Assembly (NCBI GenBank): GCA_034638255.1
Contig: JAWPGT010000051.1
Coordinates: 62,001-126,000, forward strand
Reading direction: 5' to 3'
Length of the DNA stretch: 64,000 nt
DNA from: Coprinus comatus
Lineage: Eukaryota; Basidiomycota; Agaricomycetes; Agaricales; Agaricaceae
Positions within the stretch are counted from its first letter, which is position 1; each line of letters begins with the position of its first letter. The notes beneath the pieces were generated by a model that was not told where the DNA came from, ran no database searches, and saw only the letters and a list, made by a program, of their open reading frames with translations. A program made the translations under genes and the position numbers. Below, in pieces: positions 34,679-46,811 of the stretch.

Positions 34679-37483
34679 AGGTGGGAGACGTAGGGCGACC
34701 CTGTTGTTGAGGATATTGAATGCAGTTTGGGTGAGGTCAAGGTTAAAAAGAGACAGGCCAGATAGGGAAAGAGGATTATGTATGTGATCTGAGCAAGATT
34801 CCGGATCCAGACAAGGCTAGCGCTCATCTCCAACAGATCACAGAATCTGGCTGTAATCTACAATACAACGTCACACACTCAGATTTGTGCGTGAATATTT
34901 CCCCTTCGTCCAAGGGTCCAGATGGTCCTTATGGCATCCCGGAATGGCATGCACAGCCACATTATGCCACGTGTCCTGTCAAAACGAGAACATGGGAATC
35001 GCGTGCTCTTCCACGTGGTAGCCGAATCTCTCAGTTCTACGATGTTCTGCGGGGTTAGGGGCTTTGGCCCAGCGTGGCGGGAAGCCCGGAGGCTTTAATA
35101 GGAGACTGTTGGAGAATAATGTTTTTATCGTGGGCCACTTCAGCGTGTGTCGGGATGATGATACGGAAAAGATTTCCGTTACTAGTGATCTGCCCGTTGA
35201 CGACAATCACTGACGTGACGTATGCTGCCAAATACCCCCACTCTCACTATGTGTCCTCAACCTACCTTAACTTTATGGGCGGGAGCAATATATCCCACAA
35301 GCATAACAACGTATATTTAGTGTGATTTTTCATTCTCTGGGACAACATAGGAAGATACCATGCTTATCCTTCTGGACCTATCCTCCTGATGGTATTGGCT
35401 CGTTCCAAGCCACTTATCACAATGCAATCGCTTTTCGGGGACTGCCAGCGGCACCTGAATTTAGGAATAAAACCTAATACTATACTATATCTACCATTTG
35501 TATTAATACTGTAATGAATCGATGGATAGATGTATACATGTCTAAAATGATCAGCTGATAGTCAACGGTGATATCATCAGTATTGTCGTCACTACACACA
35601 TACTAATCGATTACTGAATTGTAGCTCTACACAGCTCTAGAGAGTTCTACTTCCCGACCTCGGACGGTATATTGATTCTCCTTCCCCCTTTTGATATAGG
35701 TACACACTCTTATACACTTGAGGATATCAGATGTTGCAAACGGGTCTTCTTTGATCGCTCATGCGCGATAAAGTCATCCCCAAGAGGTCTTTTACTAAGT
35801 GGATATATGAAAATGGTCTCCGATATTACGCTGAGTTCATGATCCAGGCTAAGCCCAAACCTAATATGTGAAGAACGGACAATCATCAAGCCGTGAACGT
35901 TAGCATTCTGCTTCCCTAGGTAGTAGCACGTGTTGTTAGACATCAAAGTTTGCAGAACGTTTGCCTGTGGAATTAATTGAGAGCAGTGGAGTGAGTTTAA
36001 ATTTCACGTGCGACAAGATTGCTATGACCGAGGAGCGCCGGCGTTCAATAATTTAAAATATTTGGACAGGATTCACCTTGTTTTAACATTCAATATTCTA
36101 ACATGTTCGATTGTGTTCTACGACGATATTGCGGATGTGCTGTTTGTCGTTAATTTCATGAACCAGTATTAAACCCTGTTTTGTGGCTTCCTGTGCACTA
36201 AGACTTGAGCGATACCTTCAAAAGTGCTTACATAGTTTACATGATGATCGGAAGTACTGGGCACAGCGTGCTATATACTATGGTAGGGAGTATCACTGAG
36301 TATCAGGCATTCAGGATCTATCCTTCTATCTCGGCTTCTTCCCACCCGACGAATGCACCTTTCTCACCTTTGCCATGTACATTAAGTCTTATGTTAATGA
36401 TTTCGGCAATGTAGACAGGAGTAGAAATTATCATGCCGGCCGGCAATGACGAGCTAGGGACAATGTATCTTCCCCCACTCTTCGGAAAGGGGTAAAAGGG
36501 GACCCAGTAATGACACGTGTACGGTTAGGATGTTCTGTTTCGATTAGATCTGGCCTCCAGTGGCTTCAAGGACACTAGATGATTGACGATCAACCATCTA
36601 GCAGGAAGAGCTTAGGAGATAAAGATTCTTAGATAGTTTTGTAACGGTATTCCCCCGCTAAAGGTAGTTCTGGTGTGTGAAGGATACGACGACTGCAGTG
36701 TGTTGTATTATGTCAATTTTCATGCTTACCAGGATCAAGGCCAACCTGTATTCGGTGAAGTGAAATATCTCCCCCGGAACCAATATATGTTCAGGAAGCA
36801 CTCAGTGGTCTAGGAAGCACTATGTATCCAGAGCACCGGAGGTTCGGGAACCTATCGACTGTCCATCACTGTTTTTGGTGAGAACCATATCCAGAGAAGC
36901 GGCAAATCTTAATCTTGCTATTTTTGAATCTTCGAACTCGCAATTTGAAATAAGTTTATGACTTGGCATGATCATAAGATTTTATATAATATATATCTCT
37001 ATCAACTTTCCGATAAGATAATATGTATAAGAGATGAGAGTGCTAGACTTTTCTGAGTCACTTGTTTACGGCAGCTTCAGTCTTCTATCACGTTCTTTTC
37101 CGGTTTTCAATATAATCTCCACTTGTCCCACAAACCTGGGTAGATCGCCATTGGAGTTTCTAATACTCAACACCACACAAAAACAGTCATTACGTACATG
37201 GTATTAATTCAATCACAAGTATACTACCTCAAAGAACCGTTGGCATCAGTGAGGCTTGACGCCATTTTCGTTACATAAATCAGCAATTCTGTATCGTGGT
37301 TGTTAGTATGCGTATATAGTACATGGCATAACGTATATATGGTTAAGTTTTGAAGTTCGGAAATTACATATTGGTGCTCTGAAGTCATAAGTATTTACTT
37401 CTAAAGCCAGGAAAATGTACTATTCCCCCGGTTAGTATATGCCCCCGGGGTATTAACTTGGTGCAACACTGTCAGGGGAACCA

Positions 37484-37565
37484 GGCATTTGGTCCAATGA
37501 TAAAATCACTGGACTAGTTTTTCGAACTGTTGACTCCATAGACACCCGGGTTAGAGTGGGCCCCT
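37484..37565 (+). other. Degenerate tRNA-like sequence
   Basis: GGTCCAATGATAAAATCACTGGA resembles a D arm and A box and can pair CTGGA with a TCCA 21 bases on, as an anticodon stem with an intron-like enlarged loop. CCCGGGTTAGAG resembles a B box with the invariant TTCGA changed. No acceptor stem forms. A relic at best. Confidence 0.2.
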
Positions 37566-39748
37566 CAAAACTGTGCAGATATAGTGTTATCAGTTAGAAT
37601 AAAATCGCGAAAAGCTCCGATTTAACGGCCTGCTGTCACGGTCGACTAAATCATGAGTCCGTCAGTACTAAGTGAGTACTTAAGACCGTAACCACACACA
37701 TTTGTAATACAATATACTTGAGGTACTAATTGGCCTTGTATAATATAAATACAGAAAAGCCTGCTAACAACTTTCATCAAGGGTCATAAACGTGTTTGAA
37801 CCCTTCGCCTTAAGGCATCATCTGGCATCATCTCAAGGCACTACCCTACACTACCTCGCCCACATAAATAATTGGGGTCGCTCATACAAACCATCAGGTG
37901 CAGTGGCCATTACTGGGGTGCTACCATTGGCAGGGTCAGCATAGGGATGATGGAACGAACCTAAGGTCACTCTCCATTCCTCCTCTCCAATATAGATGGG
38001 CGCATACTGTGTGTAGCCAAAATCGCTCTCTCTCTCCGTCTATTGCAATTACAGTGTCCTATTAATATTGTTACGATTAAAATATATCATTGCAATACAT
38101 TTGAGTATGAATTGTCGTTTCCAGACTTTAAACTCCACAGACATCGGATGTTTTACTTATACATGTTACCTTCTATGAGTCTCAATATGATGACCTTGGC
38201 ATGTGTAGACACTTGTAAGAATGGTGAGAAGAACCTGAGGGTAAACATGCAGTTTTGAAACCATTCATTTTTCACCCCTTCTTTCTTCGGCTTCTCATTA
38301 TAACTGAATGCGAGTCGACGTGCCGGAAGAAGGATTCATTGAAGCTTTTTTAGTACTCCAATACCAGGTGTTAACATCGTGCAACAAGCAACTCGACATG
38401 TACATACATCTACTACAAAATCTAATTCCAAGAAGACTCTATTATGCATTGTTCCGTTTCCTTCGCAGATGTTTTCTCATGTGAAGCGCTTTCTCAGTCT
38501 TCTCTATTGCAGTCTCCTACAGACATTCTCACCATTCCCACTTCCCATTTCTCTTACTAGACCTTGGCACTGCGCTCCACAGTAAATTATACGTACTAAA
38601 TATGTCGCAGCTTCAATACTAGAACATCCTCGATAAGTTCATGTCTCTTCTATTACAGTATCATCCGTTCGAACCAACATCATTCTTTATCCTTTTATTT
38701 TAGTTCATGCATTCAATCTTCAATCTATATCCGCAAATCAAGGAAGTATTGGTCAAGTTTACATGACGATTCTCACACGTAGTAGTTCAACTTAATTAGC
38801 CCCCTTAACTTTAACAACATTTTAACTTTCCGTTACCACCGAGCACACCGTCTTTTTTTATTACAGGAAACAGTATGTAAGTAGTGACGACATGCACTTG
38901 GAGCAAAAAACAACAACATGGAGATCCAATACCAAAGCCTCGGTTATTTCTCATCCTTTCAAAACAACATCCTTTCAAACCATCATCAACACTGCGTCTA
39001 TTTTTACTTCATGAATTATATTATATGTACATCCGTAAACGAAAGGTAAAGAACGGAAGCTTTCACCGAAGCAATGATCAATTGAATGTGTTCCAGGTCG
39101 ATCAAACTCCGTTACCTTGTTTCCGTTAAGTTCCTTCTCCACAGGTAGATATCATGGGGAATGATCTCGTTCGACCTCAGGCCTCAAACCTTGATGTTGA
39201 TGACGTCTCAAACCCTTTCCATTACACCTTTCAACTCGCATAGCATCCTTTTTTCTTTACATCTCACCAATTCTACAATACTCCATCAATAGGTAACAGT
39301 AATCACTAATTATAGCTCGCATATTGGTAGCACAAACACGCCAACCCCAATCCCTAAAAAAAAACTTCGTTAATTTCCCTGTTGTTTTTAACTTGTGGAG
39401 TAGATATAATACTACACCGTGACATCCGTACAACAAGGAGGTATTGGTCAAAGGGATTGAAGGGAGCTCCATACTTTAAAAAAAATACTTTCCATCCCAA
39501 GTTCAATGTTCAAACATAATACATTAGACTATAGTCATTGTATCATTCGCTTGTAACGAAAATTAAAGATGTACATCTTACATCCCTCAACTCCACAAAC
39601 CCCGTTTACTCCGGTTTCTAGAAGACAGCATACATACATATGTACAATAGTAAGAAGTTATCTTGCTTCTTTCTCGCACGTATAACGTAGTACTATACTA
39701 TACTGTATATTAGTTATCCTTCGATAAAGGTCAAGGTCCCAAATGAAC

Positions 39749-39848
39749 TTTCTTCCTTCCCTTTCCTTCCCTTCCCTTCCCTTCCCTTCCCTTCCTTTCC
39801 CTTCACCTACCTTCACCTTTTCTTTTCTTTTTCTTTTCTTTTTTTATC
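39749..39848 (+). repeat. Pyrimidine tract (CCCTT and CTTTT repeats)
   Basis: About 100 bases almost without purines on the plus strand, first TTCCC-type units and then TTTTC-type units. Such tracts occur in fungal promoters and can form triplex structures; no adjacent gene is identified. Confidence 0.6.
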
Positions 39849-41455
39849 CCAACCTCCTCATCCACTTTCTTTCCACTTTCCATTACACCCTACTTAAAAC
39901 TACCAGGAATTATAGGTATATCCCTCTCCATTTTTAGCATTCATAACGCACTATACATATTGCGTGCTGAGACTGTAGTACCAACCGGGGAGAGTTGGGG
40001 TGGGGTGGGGTCCGGGGCTTTCCGTAACAAGTTTTGATTTTCCGACAATACGGTGCACATGATAGTATATCCCGCTACAAGAAAACTACAGCGCTAAGAC
40101 GCGGTGGACCTGATATACATGATAATTAAGAGCCCAATCCTCTGAGGTGAATCTACGAATATATGAAATCAATCGAGGTAAGATGGAGAAGGTGTCTGAT
40201 GGCAAGTACTGTATGTGTGACTGCCATTGGGGTGCCCTTTGAAGTTACGATAAAGGATGAGTTCCGGGTGTTTGGTCGTCAAATTTGATTGCGAGGAAAC
40301 CGGAAAGAGAGTAGACAAAGAAGATGAAGTAAAGGGTGAGAGGAGATGGATTATTCTGGCACGTCATAGGGATGTTTCAGTCTTGGTGGACCTTTACCTG
40401 ATTTTGTGAAGGCTCCTGATTTGTAGAGGAACACTAGGCAAGGGTTTTGATCCCTTTTTTCGTGCCTAGAATGTTCGGAAGGTAGATGTTTTGGGGAGGC
40501 TTTTCTTAGATCTTAGCAGTTGTCTGTGAGTAGTATAACGTTCACAGTGGACGATGATGTGTTCCCGGGTTTGGCGTGATGAATTGTCGCAAGTACATGT
40601 GTTCGGTTCGGTTGGGACGAAATGTTCGTAGTATTCACCCATAGTATACCCGTAGCCTGTCCAGCATTGGATTAAACGGCCAAAAAGTTTCCTTCGGCGG
40701 AGTAGGAGTGGTGGGTTGGTTTAAGCGAGGGGGGGGAGTTTTGTTTACTGCGCTATATTGGCCGCGAATGGGGGTGTTCTTCCAGTTTCGGGTCCATGTA
40801 TTTAGGACTCGCTCCTTGGATTTTCGTAGGACAAAGGTTGTTGTGGGCTCGGTTCGGCATTGTAGATGAGATGATACTATCCTCTAAAAGCCCTGTCTCC
40901 TTCTGGTTACCTGATTTCAGAGGTGTTCATCTCTATCCTAGAAATTCAGAATATCCCATCATTCGCTTATGCCTTAAATGCGCTAGGAAAACCTGAGTTA
41001 AGTTCCTGGAATCAAATATTTCTAGTTCAGAAAAAAAAACATTTTGTCAAAAGTCCTGGTCTAGGTTTGTTGTCTTCTCGGATGTTAGAGTCTATTAAAG
41101 TTATCGTTCTGGAAAATACCCCCAAGTCCCGTTGAAACGTTGAGGTATGTACTACAAAATCATAGTTATTTGCCATCCTTTAATATTTTAATGTTCTTAA
41201 TTTGTAATCAAATACTGGGGCAATTTTTCGTACAACCTAAACTTCGCATGATCAAGTCCAGGTAGAGTCAATCATATCAAACGTTCACACTCAAAAGCAA
41301 GGGACATCTATTAACATTGTATCACACTAAACAATTCACAGTTTTCGACAGCCTGTACAATACATGTACATAATTTTTAAAAGTATCAGTATCTAAGTAT
41401 CCCAACATCCCATTCCAAATCTCCAAAAAATAAATTTAAAAAGTCAGTCAGTCAG

Positions 41456-43550
41456 TCAAACAGCATCATCAATAATCCTAACCAACTCCTCACTTCTCTT
41501 CTTCGCAGCTACAATACATCCACTTATCACATCATCCGCATTCCCATTACCATTTCCACTAGTACTAGTGCTAGTAGCATTAACACAACCTAAACCATGT
41601 TGAACTAAACTTAATAATTCCTGGTTCCTGTTCATTATTATCGATAATGTACTTTCGAGTAATGGTTCTTCGAATGCTGTTGGATCTGCTAATATATTTT
41701 TTCTATTATTTTGTTGATTTTTTCGAGTTTCGAGTTTTGTTCGTTCGTTCGTTTTTTTTTTTTATTTATTTATTTTGAGAGAGGGAGGTAGGGAAGGGGG
41801 AAGGTGAGAAGGTGAGAATATTGTTTTTGTTCATTCGTATTCGTGTTCGTATTCGTATTCGTATTCATATTCGTATTCATATTCGCATTCGCATTCGCGT
41901 CGGTATTACGATTTTAGAAATTATACAAGGGTCCAGGGTTAATTAAGGTTTTGAGATTTTAGAATTTGATTTCGATTTCGATTTCAGGGATTTTGGATTA
42001 GGTTATTGGGAGATTGGATTTTTTCGGATTCGGATTCGGATTCGGTTCAGGGGATTGAATTCGGTATTCGGTTTTCGGAGGTTTTTTTTTTTCCGGGGAT
42101 TAAGTTTTCGATTCGAGATTGGATTTTTCGGTTTATTATGGTTTAGAGATCAGGGAAAGGGAAAGGGAAAGGGAGGGAGGCAGGTTACGATTAGGTTTTT
42201 TTTCGGATATAACGGAAAGTTAAGGTTTCGGTATTCGGTATTCGGTATTCGGTTTTGTTGAAAAAGATATATAAATAAGAGGATTTAATGAATACGTGAG
42301 ATTGAGATTGAGATTGAGAAATTGATGAGAGAGTGAATCAGTAAACCGAAAACTCAAAAGAACTCAAAATAATCAAGAAAAAAGAAAAAAGAAAAAGGGA
42401 ACGTACGAATCAAATAAACCAAACGACATCCCAACTGGTAAATTCATTTTCTCAATCTCCAATGACATTTTCTTCGATTTATAACAAGTGGTTTGATTTG
42501 TATCTTCATTATATATCGCCTTTGGTAGTTTTGCTACGAAATAAATAAATAAATAAAAAAAAAAAAGGGTGAGTAGGTGAGTTATATGCGCTCGGAATTC
42601 CAAAAGGGAAATAATATACGCATGTGCATATGGGAAGAAGGAAAAGAAAAGAAAATAGGAAAGAGAGACGAAGACGAGAAAGACGAAAGATGTAAAACGA
42701 AAGAAAAAAGGGTAAGTGAAGAGAACGTACTATTAAGTAAAGCAGCAACCATAGCCAACAAAGTAGCATCAAACACATTTCCATCATAATTGATACAAGT
42801 AGCATCAACATAAAGCGTCCAAACTGATTTTGAAGGATGTATCACTAATGATTTTTGTGATATGAAATTCGATCTGTCGATGTTTTAAAACCATAAGCCA
42901 TATATAACGATAAAATCTGTAAAGCGAGGGGGGGAAGAACCGTACGTAGTTAAAACTTCATATAATCTTTCTGATAATACTTGTGCTTCATCTGATGGAG
43001 GTCCTGGTTTGAATTTTGGATGACACATTGCTGGGAGGTCTACATTTGGAACTTTTTTTTTGTTTATGTCACAAAAAAGAACGAGGGTTTATACAAAATA
43101 TAAACATACCAAGAAAACCTTGATCAGGAGATTCAAGATCAGGTTCCGCAATTTCAGCTTTTACACCACATACAATTGTGGTTCCACCCATACGAACAAG
43201 TGCAGATCCATCTGCTGTATTTATTGATCCTAGAACAATTTTTCAGTTGGTCAGGAATTTTCTCTAGGTATAAAAATGTATGGAATTGTGTACGTACCAA
43301 CATTAATACTAACATCCCTCCAAATTCCATTATCCAACTCCAACTCCTCTTCTTGTTTTGTGTTATCAATAAACCCAAGACCTCTTCCATCAGGTCTAAC
43401 ATTCTCTGCCAAAAACCTTTCCAAATAAACTCTAGGATGTAACCTTTGAAAGATAGCTGCTTTTAACGTTTCAGAATCTAATCCATTCATATTCGTATTC
43501 GTTGTTGAAGTGGATGGTATTGGTACAGATGATGATGCTATCGTGGTCAT
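41456..43550 (-). CDS. RRP43: Exosome core subunit Rrp43 (RNase PH-like)
   Basis: Ring subunit of the RNA exosome, which trims and degrades RNA in nucleus and cytoplasm. Exon 1 (43550 on) has LHPRVYLERFLAENVRPDGRGL. Later exons give TADGSALVRMGGTTIVCGVKAE, VPNVDLPAMCHPKFKPGPP, WTLYVDATCINYDGNVFDATLLAMVAALLN, LPKAIYNEDTNQ and LPVGMSFGLFDS. The final exon, 41702-41456, reads KNILADPTAFEEPLLEST to SEELVRIIDDAV. Six exons; every junction was checked and keeps frame. The last intron is 704 bp, more than ten times the usual size here. The exact 3' acceptor (41703-41704) was chosen because it alone restores the ILADPTAFEEPLL motif. The human counterpart is EXOSC8. Confidence 0.9.
41703..42406. repeat. 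Microsatellite-filled last intron of RRP43
   Basis: Successive short arrays, read on the plus strand: TTCGTA/TTCATA/TTCGCA (41830-41900), GATTTC (41968-41987), TTCGGA (42025-42046), GGGAAA (42155-42175), TTCGGTA (42228-42252) and GAGATT (42297-42320). Many share a TTCG core. Confidence 0.75.
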
Positions 43551-43666
43551 TTTTTTTTTTCGTGTGTATGTGTGATGTGAAGTGTTGAGAGTTTAAGTGT
43601 TTTTGATTCAATTTGATGTGTTGGTCACTGGTCAAAACGTCAAAGAGAGTGATTTCTCTTTCTCGA

Positions 43667-43979
43667 TCAACGGCGTTTCGGCCCGTCCATAATATATATA
43701 TTTAATTTTAAATATATAAATTTATTTTTGTTTCCGGTATTCATTATTTCGTCATCCTCGAGTACACTAGACAATTCAATTTGAACTTCTTTTAGAGGAC
43801 GCCAAGAACGTTGATCGATAGACTGGAGCAGGACAGGAGCAACATCGACTCGTGGCACTTGGCATACTCCAATGAATAAGATTTGCGATTAAACAAGTAC
43901 CACATGCACAATTACCCGAAGGACCGAAAGGTACTTGAATGAAAATTATCGATGATGACGACATTGAGTGTAGATCCAA
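43667..43979 (-). CDS. Possible small two-exon gene
   Basis: A frame starting at 43979 (or Met at 43964) gives SSSSIIFIQVPFGPSGNCAC. A 43-bp GT-AG intron (43900-43858) joins VPRVDVAPVLLQSIDQRSW and SSVLEDDE before the stop at 43667. The product is under 95 residues with no recognised family. The intron is at the short limit. Weak support: the splice keeps a long open frame in an otherwise spacer region between RRP43 and EMC6. Confidence 0.25.
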
Positions 43980-44181
43980 GGTCGGGTAAATTTATGCATT
44001 AGGGTATCAAGGCATATGATACGGAATATACGGAATAAGGAGGTATAACTGTTATATGTATACCAGCCTAAGGTTAGGGTTACACTCACAACTCAGTCGT
44101 ATACTACACGCAAATCAATAGGTGTAAATGAATAACACAATAGACATGAATGCTTACCATGTACGATACCTATATACAGAG

Positions 44182-44575
44182 TTAACTAAGGAACATCCAG
44201 GCAAGAAGTAAGTAAAACACACCATAGAATAGTGTCCAAACGAGAATAAAACCAAAAAGCGTGTCCTGAGTTGGCTTGACGAGTTCCCACCAGCCATCAG
44301 AAAGGTATTTTCCAGGCTTTCCAGCGCACCTAACCATCAAAAAAATCATCAGCGACTCATACATATTCCATAATAACCACATACCGGAATGTTGAAATAC
44401 ACCCAGCAGAGAATAGTACAGCAGCAAAAAATAGAAGGAATCCCTGCCAATTCGTAAGTCCCAAGACTCCAGCAGCAGCTCCAGCAAAACAAGCTGCTAG
44501 AAAATGAGTTGAAGCCAAGGCTGTATTGTGTGTGATTGCAGCCGGATTCACAAGTTTCTGAGCTGTCGCTGGCAT
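44182..44575 (-). CDS. EMC6: ER membrane protein complex subunit 6
   Basis: About 110 residues, three hydrophobic segments: HFLAACFAGAAAGVLGL, GFLLFFAAVLFSAGC and LFGFILVWTLFYGVFYLLLAW. The complex inserts membrane proteins into the ER. Two exons; the intron joins CISTFR to CAGKPGKYLSDGWWELVKP. The start MPATAQKLVNPAAI was chosen over an upstream in-frame Met at 44743 because that one would overlap the HOM2 start region and lacks similarity. It diverges from HOM2 over 143 bp. Confidence 0.85.
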
Positions 44576-44718
44576 GTTCTGGGTGTGTGTGTTTGAGATC
44601 ACATGAGAGACCGCCCATAGATAATCTGAGTGCACGTGACTGTATGACTCGCCACACATAATGAGGGTAATCCCAACTCCGCTGTAGTTATATAATTTGT
44701 TCTTACATCCAACACCCG
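44576..44718. promoter_or_regulatory. Shared divergent promoter, EMC6 / HOM2
   Basis: 143 bp between opposing start codons. It contains a TGACTG-type element (44639-44644) that could resemble a Gcn4 site, but it is not a clear match. Confidence 0.4.
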
Positions 44719-46005
44719 ATGTCTTCCAAGTTCTCCCCCTCAAAGTTCAAGACTATGGCAGACGAAGAACAGTCATCTCCCACATCCACAGTCCCACTCT
44801 CACATACAGACACTCTCACTCCCTTGCACACCCAACCAAAGAAAATTCCAGTCGGAGTATTAGGAGCTACAGGCACCGTAGGACAACGCTTTATCCTCCT
44901 CTTAGACGCACACCCATGGTTTACTGTCCATGCTCTCGGGGCATCACCAAGATCTGCAGGAAAACCTTATGTTCAGGCTGTTAACTGGAAACAATCCGTT
45001 CCGATACCACATTCCGTCAAGGAACTCATCGTTCGGGAATGTAAGCCTGAAGAACCCGGTTTTTCCGAATGTAAAATCGTCTTCTCCGGTTTGGATGCAG
45101 ACGTTGCAGGAGACATTGGTATGTCATTCTCAAACCCCTAGATATTTCTTTTCATACTCAATAAAATACACCTTTTCACAGAATCCGCTTTCCGAGCAGC
45201 TGAACACGCAGTCTTCTCTAACGCCAAAAATTATCGTAGAGATCCACACGTACCCCTCATCGTTCCACTCGTCAACCCCGGTCATCTTTCTATGATTCCT
45301 CAGCAACAATCGCTCCAAAGTCCACCTCTTAAACAAGGCTTCATCGTTACAAATGCCAATTGCAGTACAACCGGTTATGTTATCCCTCTATCCGCTCTCG
45401 AAAAGGCTTTTGGTCCTATCGAAGCTGTCATCGTCACCACAATGCAAGCCATCTCTGGTGCTGGATACCCTGGAATTTCATCATTAGATATCCTCGACAA
45501 TGTCGTTCCTTATATCTCTGGTGAAGAAGAAAAGATGGAATGGGAAACACTCAAAATTTTGGGAGGTATAGTTGAAAATGATGAAGGAATTAAAACATTT
45601 GATATGCATGCTCGTCAACCACTTCGAGTATCAGCTTCATGCAATAGGGTACCAGTGATTGATGGACATACAGAATGTGTTTCAGTACGATTCGCAAAAA
45701 GACCACCACCTAGTCCACAACAAGTTCGAGAAGCTTTAACAGCTTTTACACCTGATGCTAAAGCTCTTGGTTGTCCTAGTGCACCTAGACATGCTATTAC
45801 TGTTCATGAAGAACCTGATAGACCACAACCGAGATTGGATAGATATTATCAGGATGGAGCGGGTGTTTCTGTTGGTAGAGTTAGGCAATGTCAGGTTTTG
45901 GATATTAAGTTTGTGGTGTTGGCGAATAATGTTTCGATTGGAGCTGCTACGAGTAGTATTATTAATGCAGAATTGGCGGTTCTTAGAGGTGTTGTTCAGA
46001 CATAA
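44719..46005 (+). CDS. HOM2: Aspartate-semialdehyde dehydrogenase
   Basis: NADPH-dependent reduction of aspartyl phosphate to aspartate semialdehyde, the second step toward threonine, methionine and homoserine. Two exons (44719-45118 and 45182-46005, a 63-bp intron). Landmarks: the nucleotide loop [14 protein letters not shown], active-site Cys in [11 protein letters not shown], substrate binding around [11 protein letters not shown], and [14 protein letters not shown] with the catalytic His. The C-terminus is [18 protein letters not shown]. An N-terminal extension of about 40 residues (Ser/Thr-rich) precedes the core; an internal Met at 44755 (MADEEQ) could be the true start. Full-length and intact. 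Confidence 0.93.
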
Positions 46006-46811
46006 CTAATGATTACTTTTTTGTTTTTGTTTTTGTTTTTGTTTTTAAATATTTCATGACCTTTTACCTACGTATCCCTCCCCTCCCTTCCTCTTCCACC
46101 CTTCCTCCTTTTTACCTTCTTTTTTTTTTTTCTTTCTTTATCGCGGATTATTCTCACCTCCATTCCTCTTTTACTATATCTCATTCTCGTTCTCTCTTGG
46201 TGTTTGTTGGGTTTGGGTTCTCCGTTGTTATCTTAGATCAAATAAGAAAGAAGAAAATATTTGAAAAAGTATATGTAGATTTGTTTTGTAGAATGTTAAC
46301 GTTAACGAAACGAAAAATCTTTTGGATCTTCTCGTATTACAATATCAGAATCAAAAAGAATTATAATGTATTATGTATATTAAAAGAAAAAGAAAAAGTC
46401 ATTATACAATTTTGTATACTTACGGTTTTGTTTTTGCTTTGGGTTTGGTGCTCTCGGTCAGTGACAGTAGTCCTGGTCATTTGTAACATTTGTGTACAAT
46501 GGGGTTCGCATTGAGTTGGATTGTTGATTAATCGATTGACGTTGAACATTGAACGTTGACCCGTCGATCCCTGGTATACATACATAAGATTTAAACGTTT
46601 AGATTGGTTGTACCTATTACCCATGGACCGGGGGTCACGTCTACACGTTCCAGTTATCCAGAAAAAGTATGTATATGAATATTAATTAATTGAGATTCTG
46701 CGACTCGAATTCTGTGGTTATACAGTACAGTTGAATTCATCTGATACACTTCAACCTACTCTCATTTTCCCTCCTTCTTCTCCCGCCAAGATAAAATTTG
46801 GGTTTATCAAT
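46006..46811. other. HOM2 3' flank and spacer
   Basis: GTTTTT repeats at 46020-46047, pyrimidine-rich up to 46220. An open frame 46056-46514 is low-complexity Phe/Ser/Leu and not a gene. Nothing else seen before lectin copy 4. Confidence 0.45.

Larger units (their letters stand above)
34679..41455. other. 6.8-kb gene-poor region
   Basis: No frame here shows a recognisable family or a sensible exon chain; open stretches are all under about 90 codons. Content: AT-rich DNA (36.9-37.1 kb), a tRNA-like relic at 37484-37565, and a pyrimidine tract at 39749-39848. It is by far the longest geneless stretch in an otherwise compact region, so a non-coding transcript or long upstream region is possible, but nothing proves it. 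Confidence 0.5.

Noticed and set aside
37484..37565. tRNA gene
   Set aside because: The D-arm and B-box are only partial, the TTCGA core is altered and no acceptor stem pairs; kept only as a relic.
46056..46514. 152-codon frame after HOM2
   Set aside because: Low-complexity Phe/Ser/Leu product of pyrimidine-rich 3' flank; no homology features.
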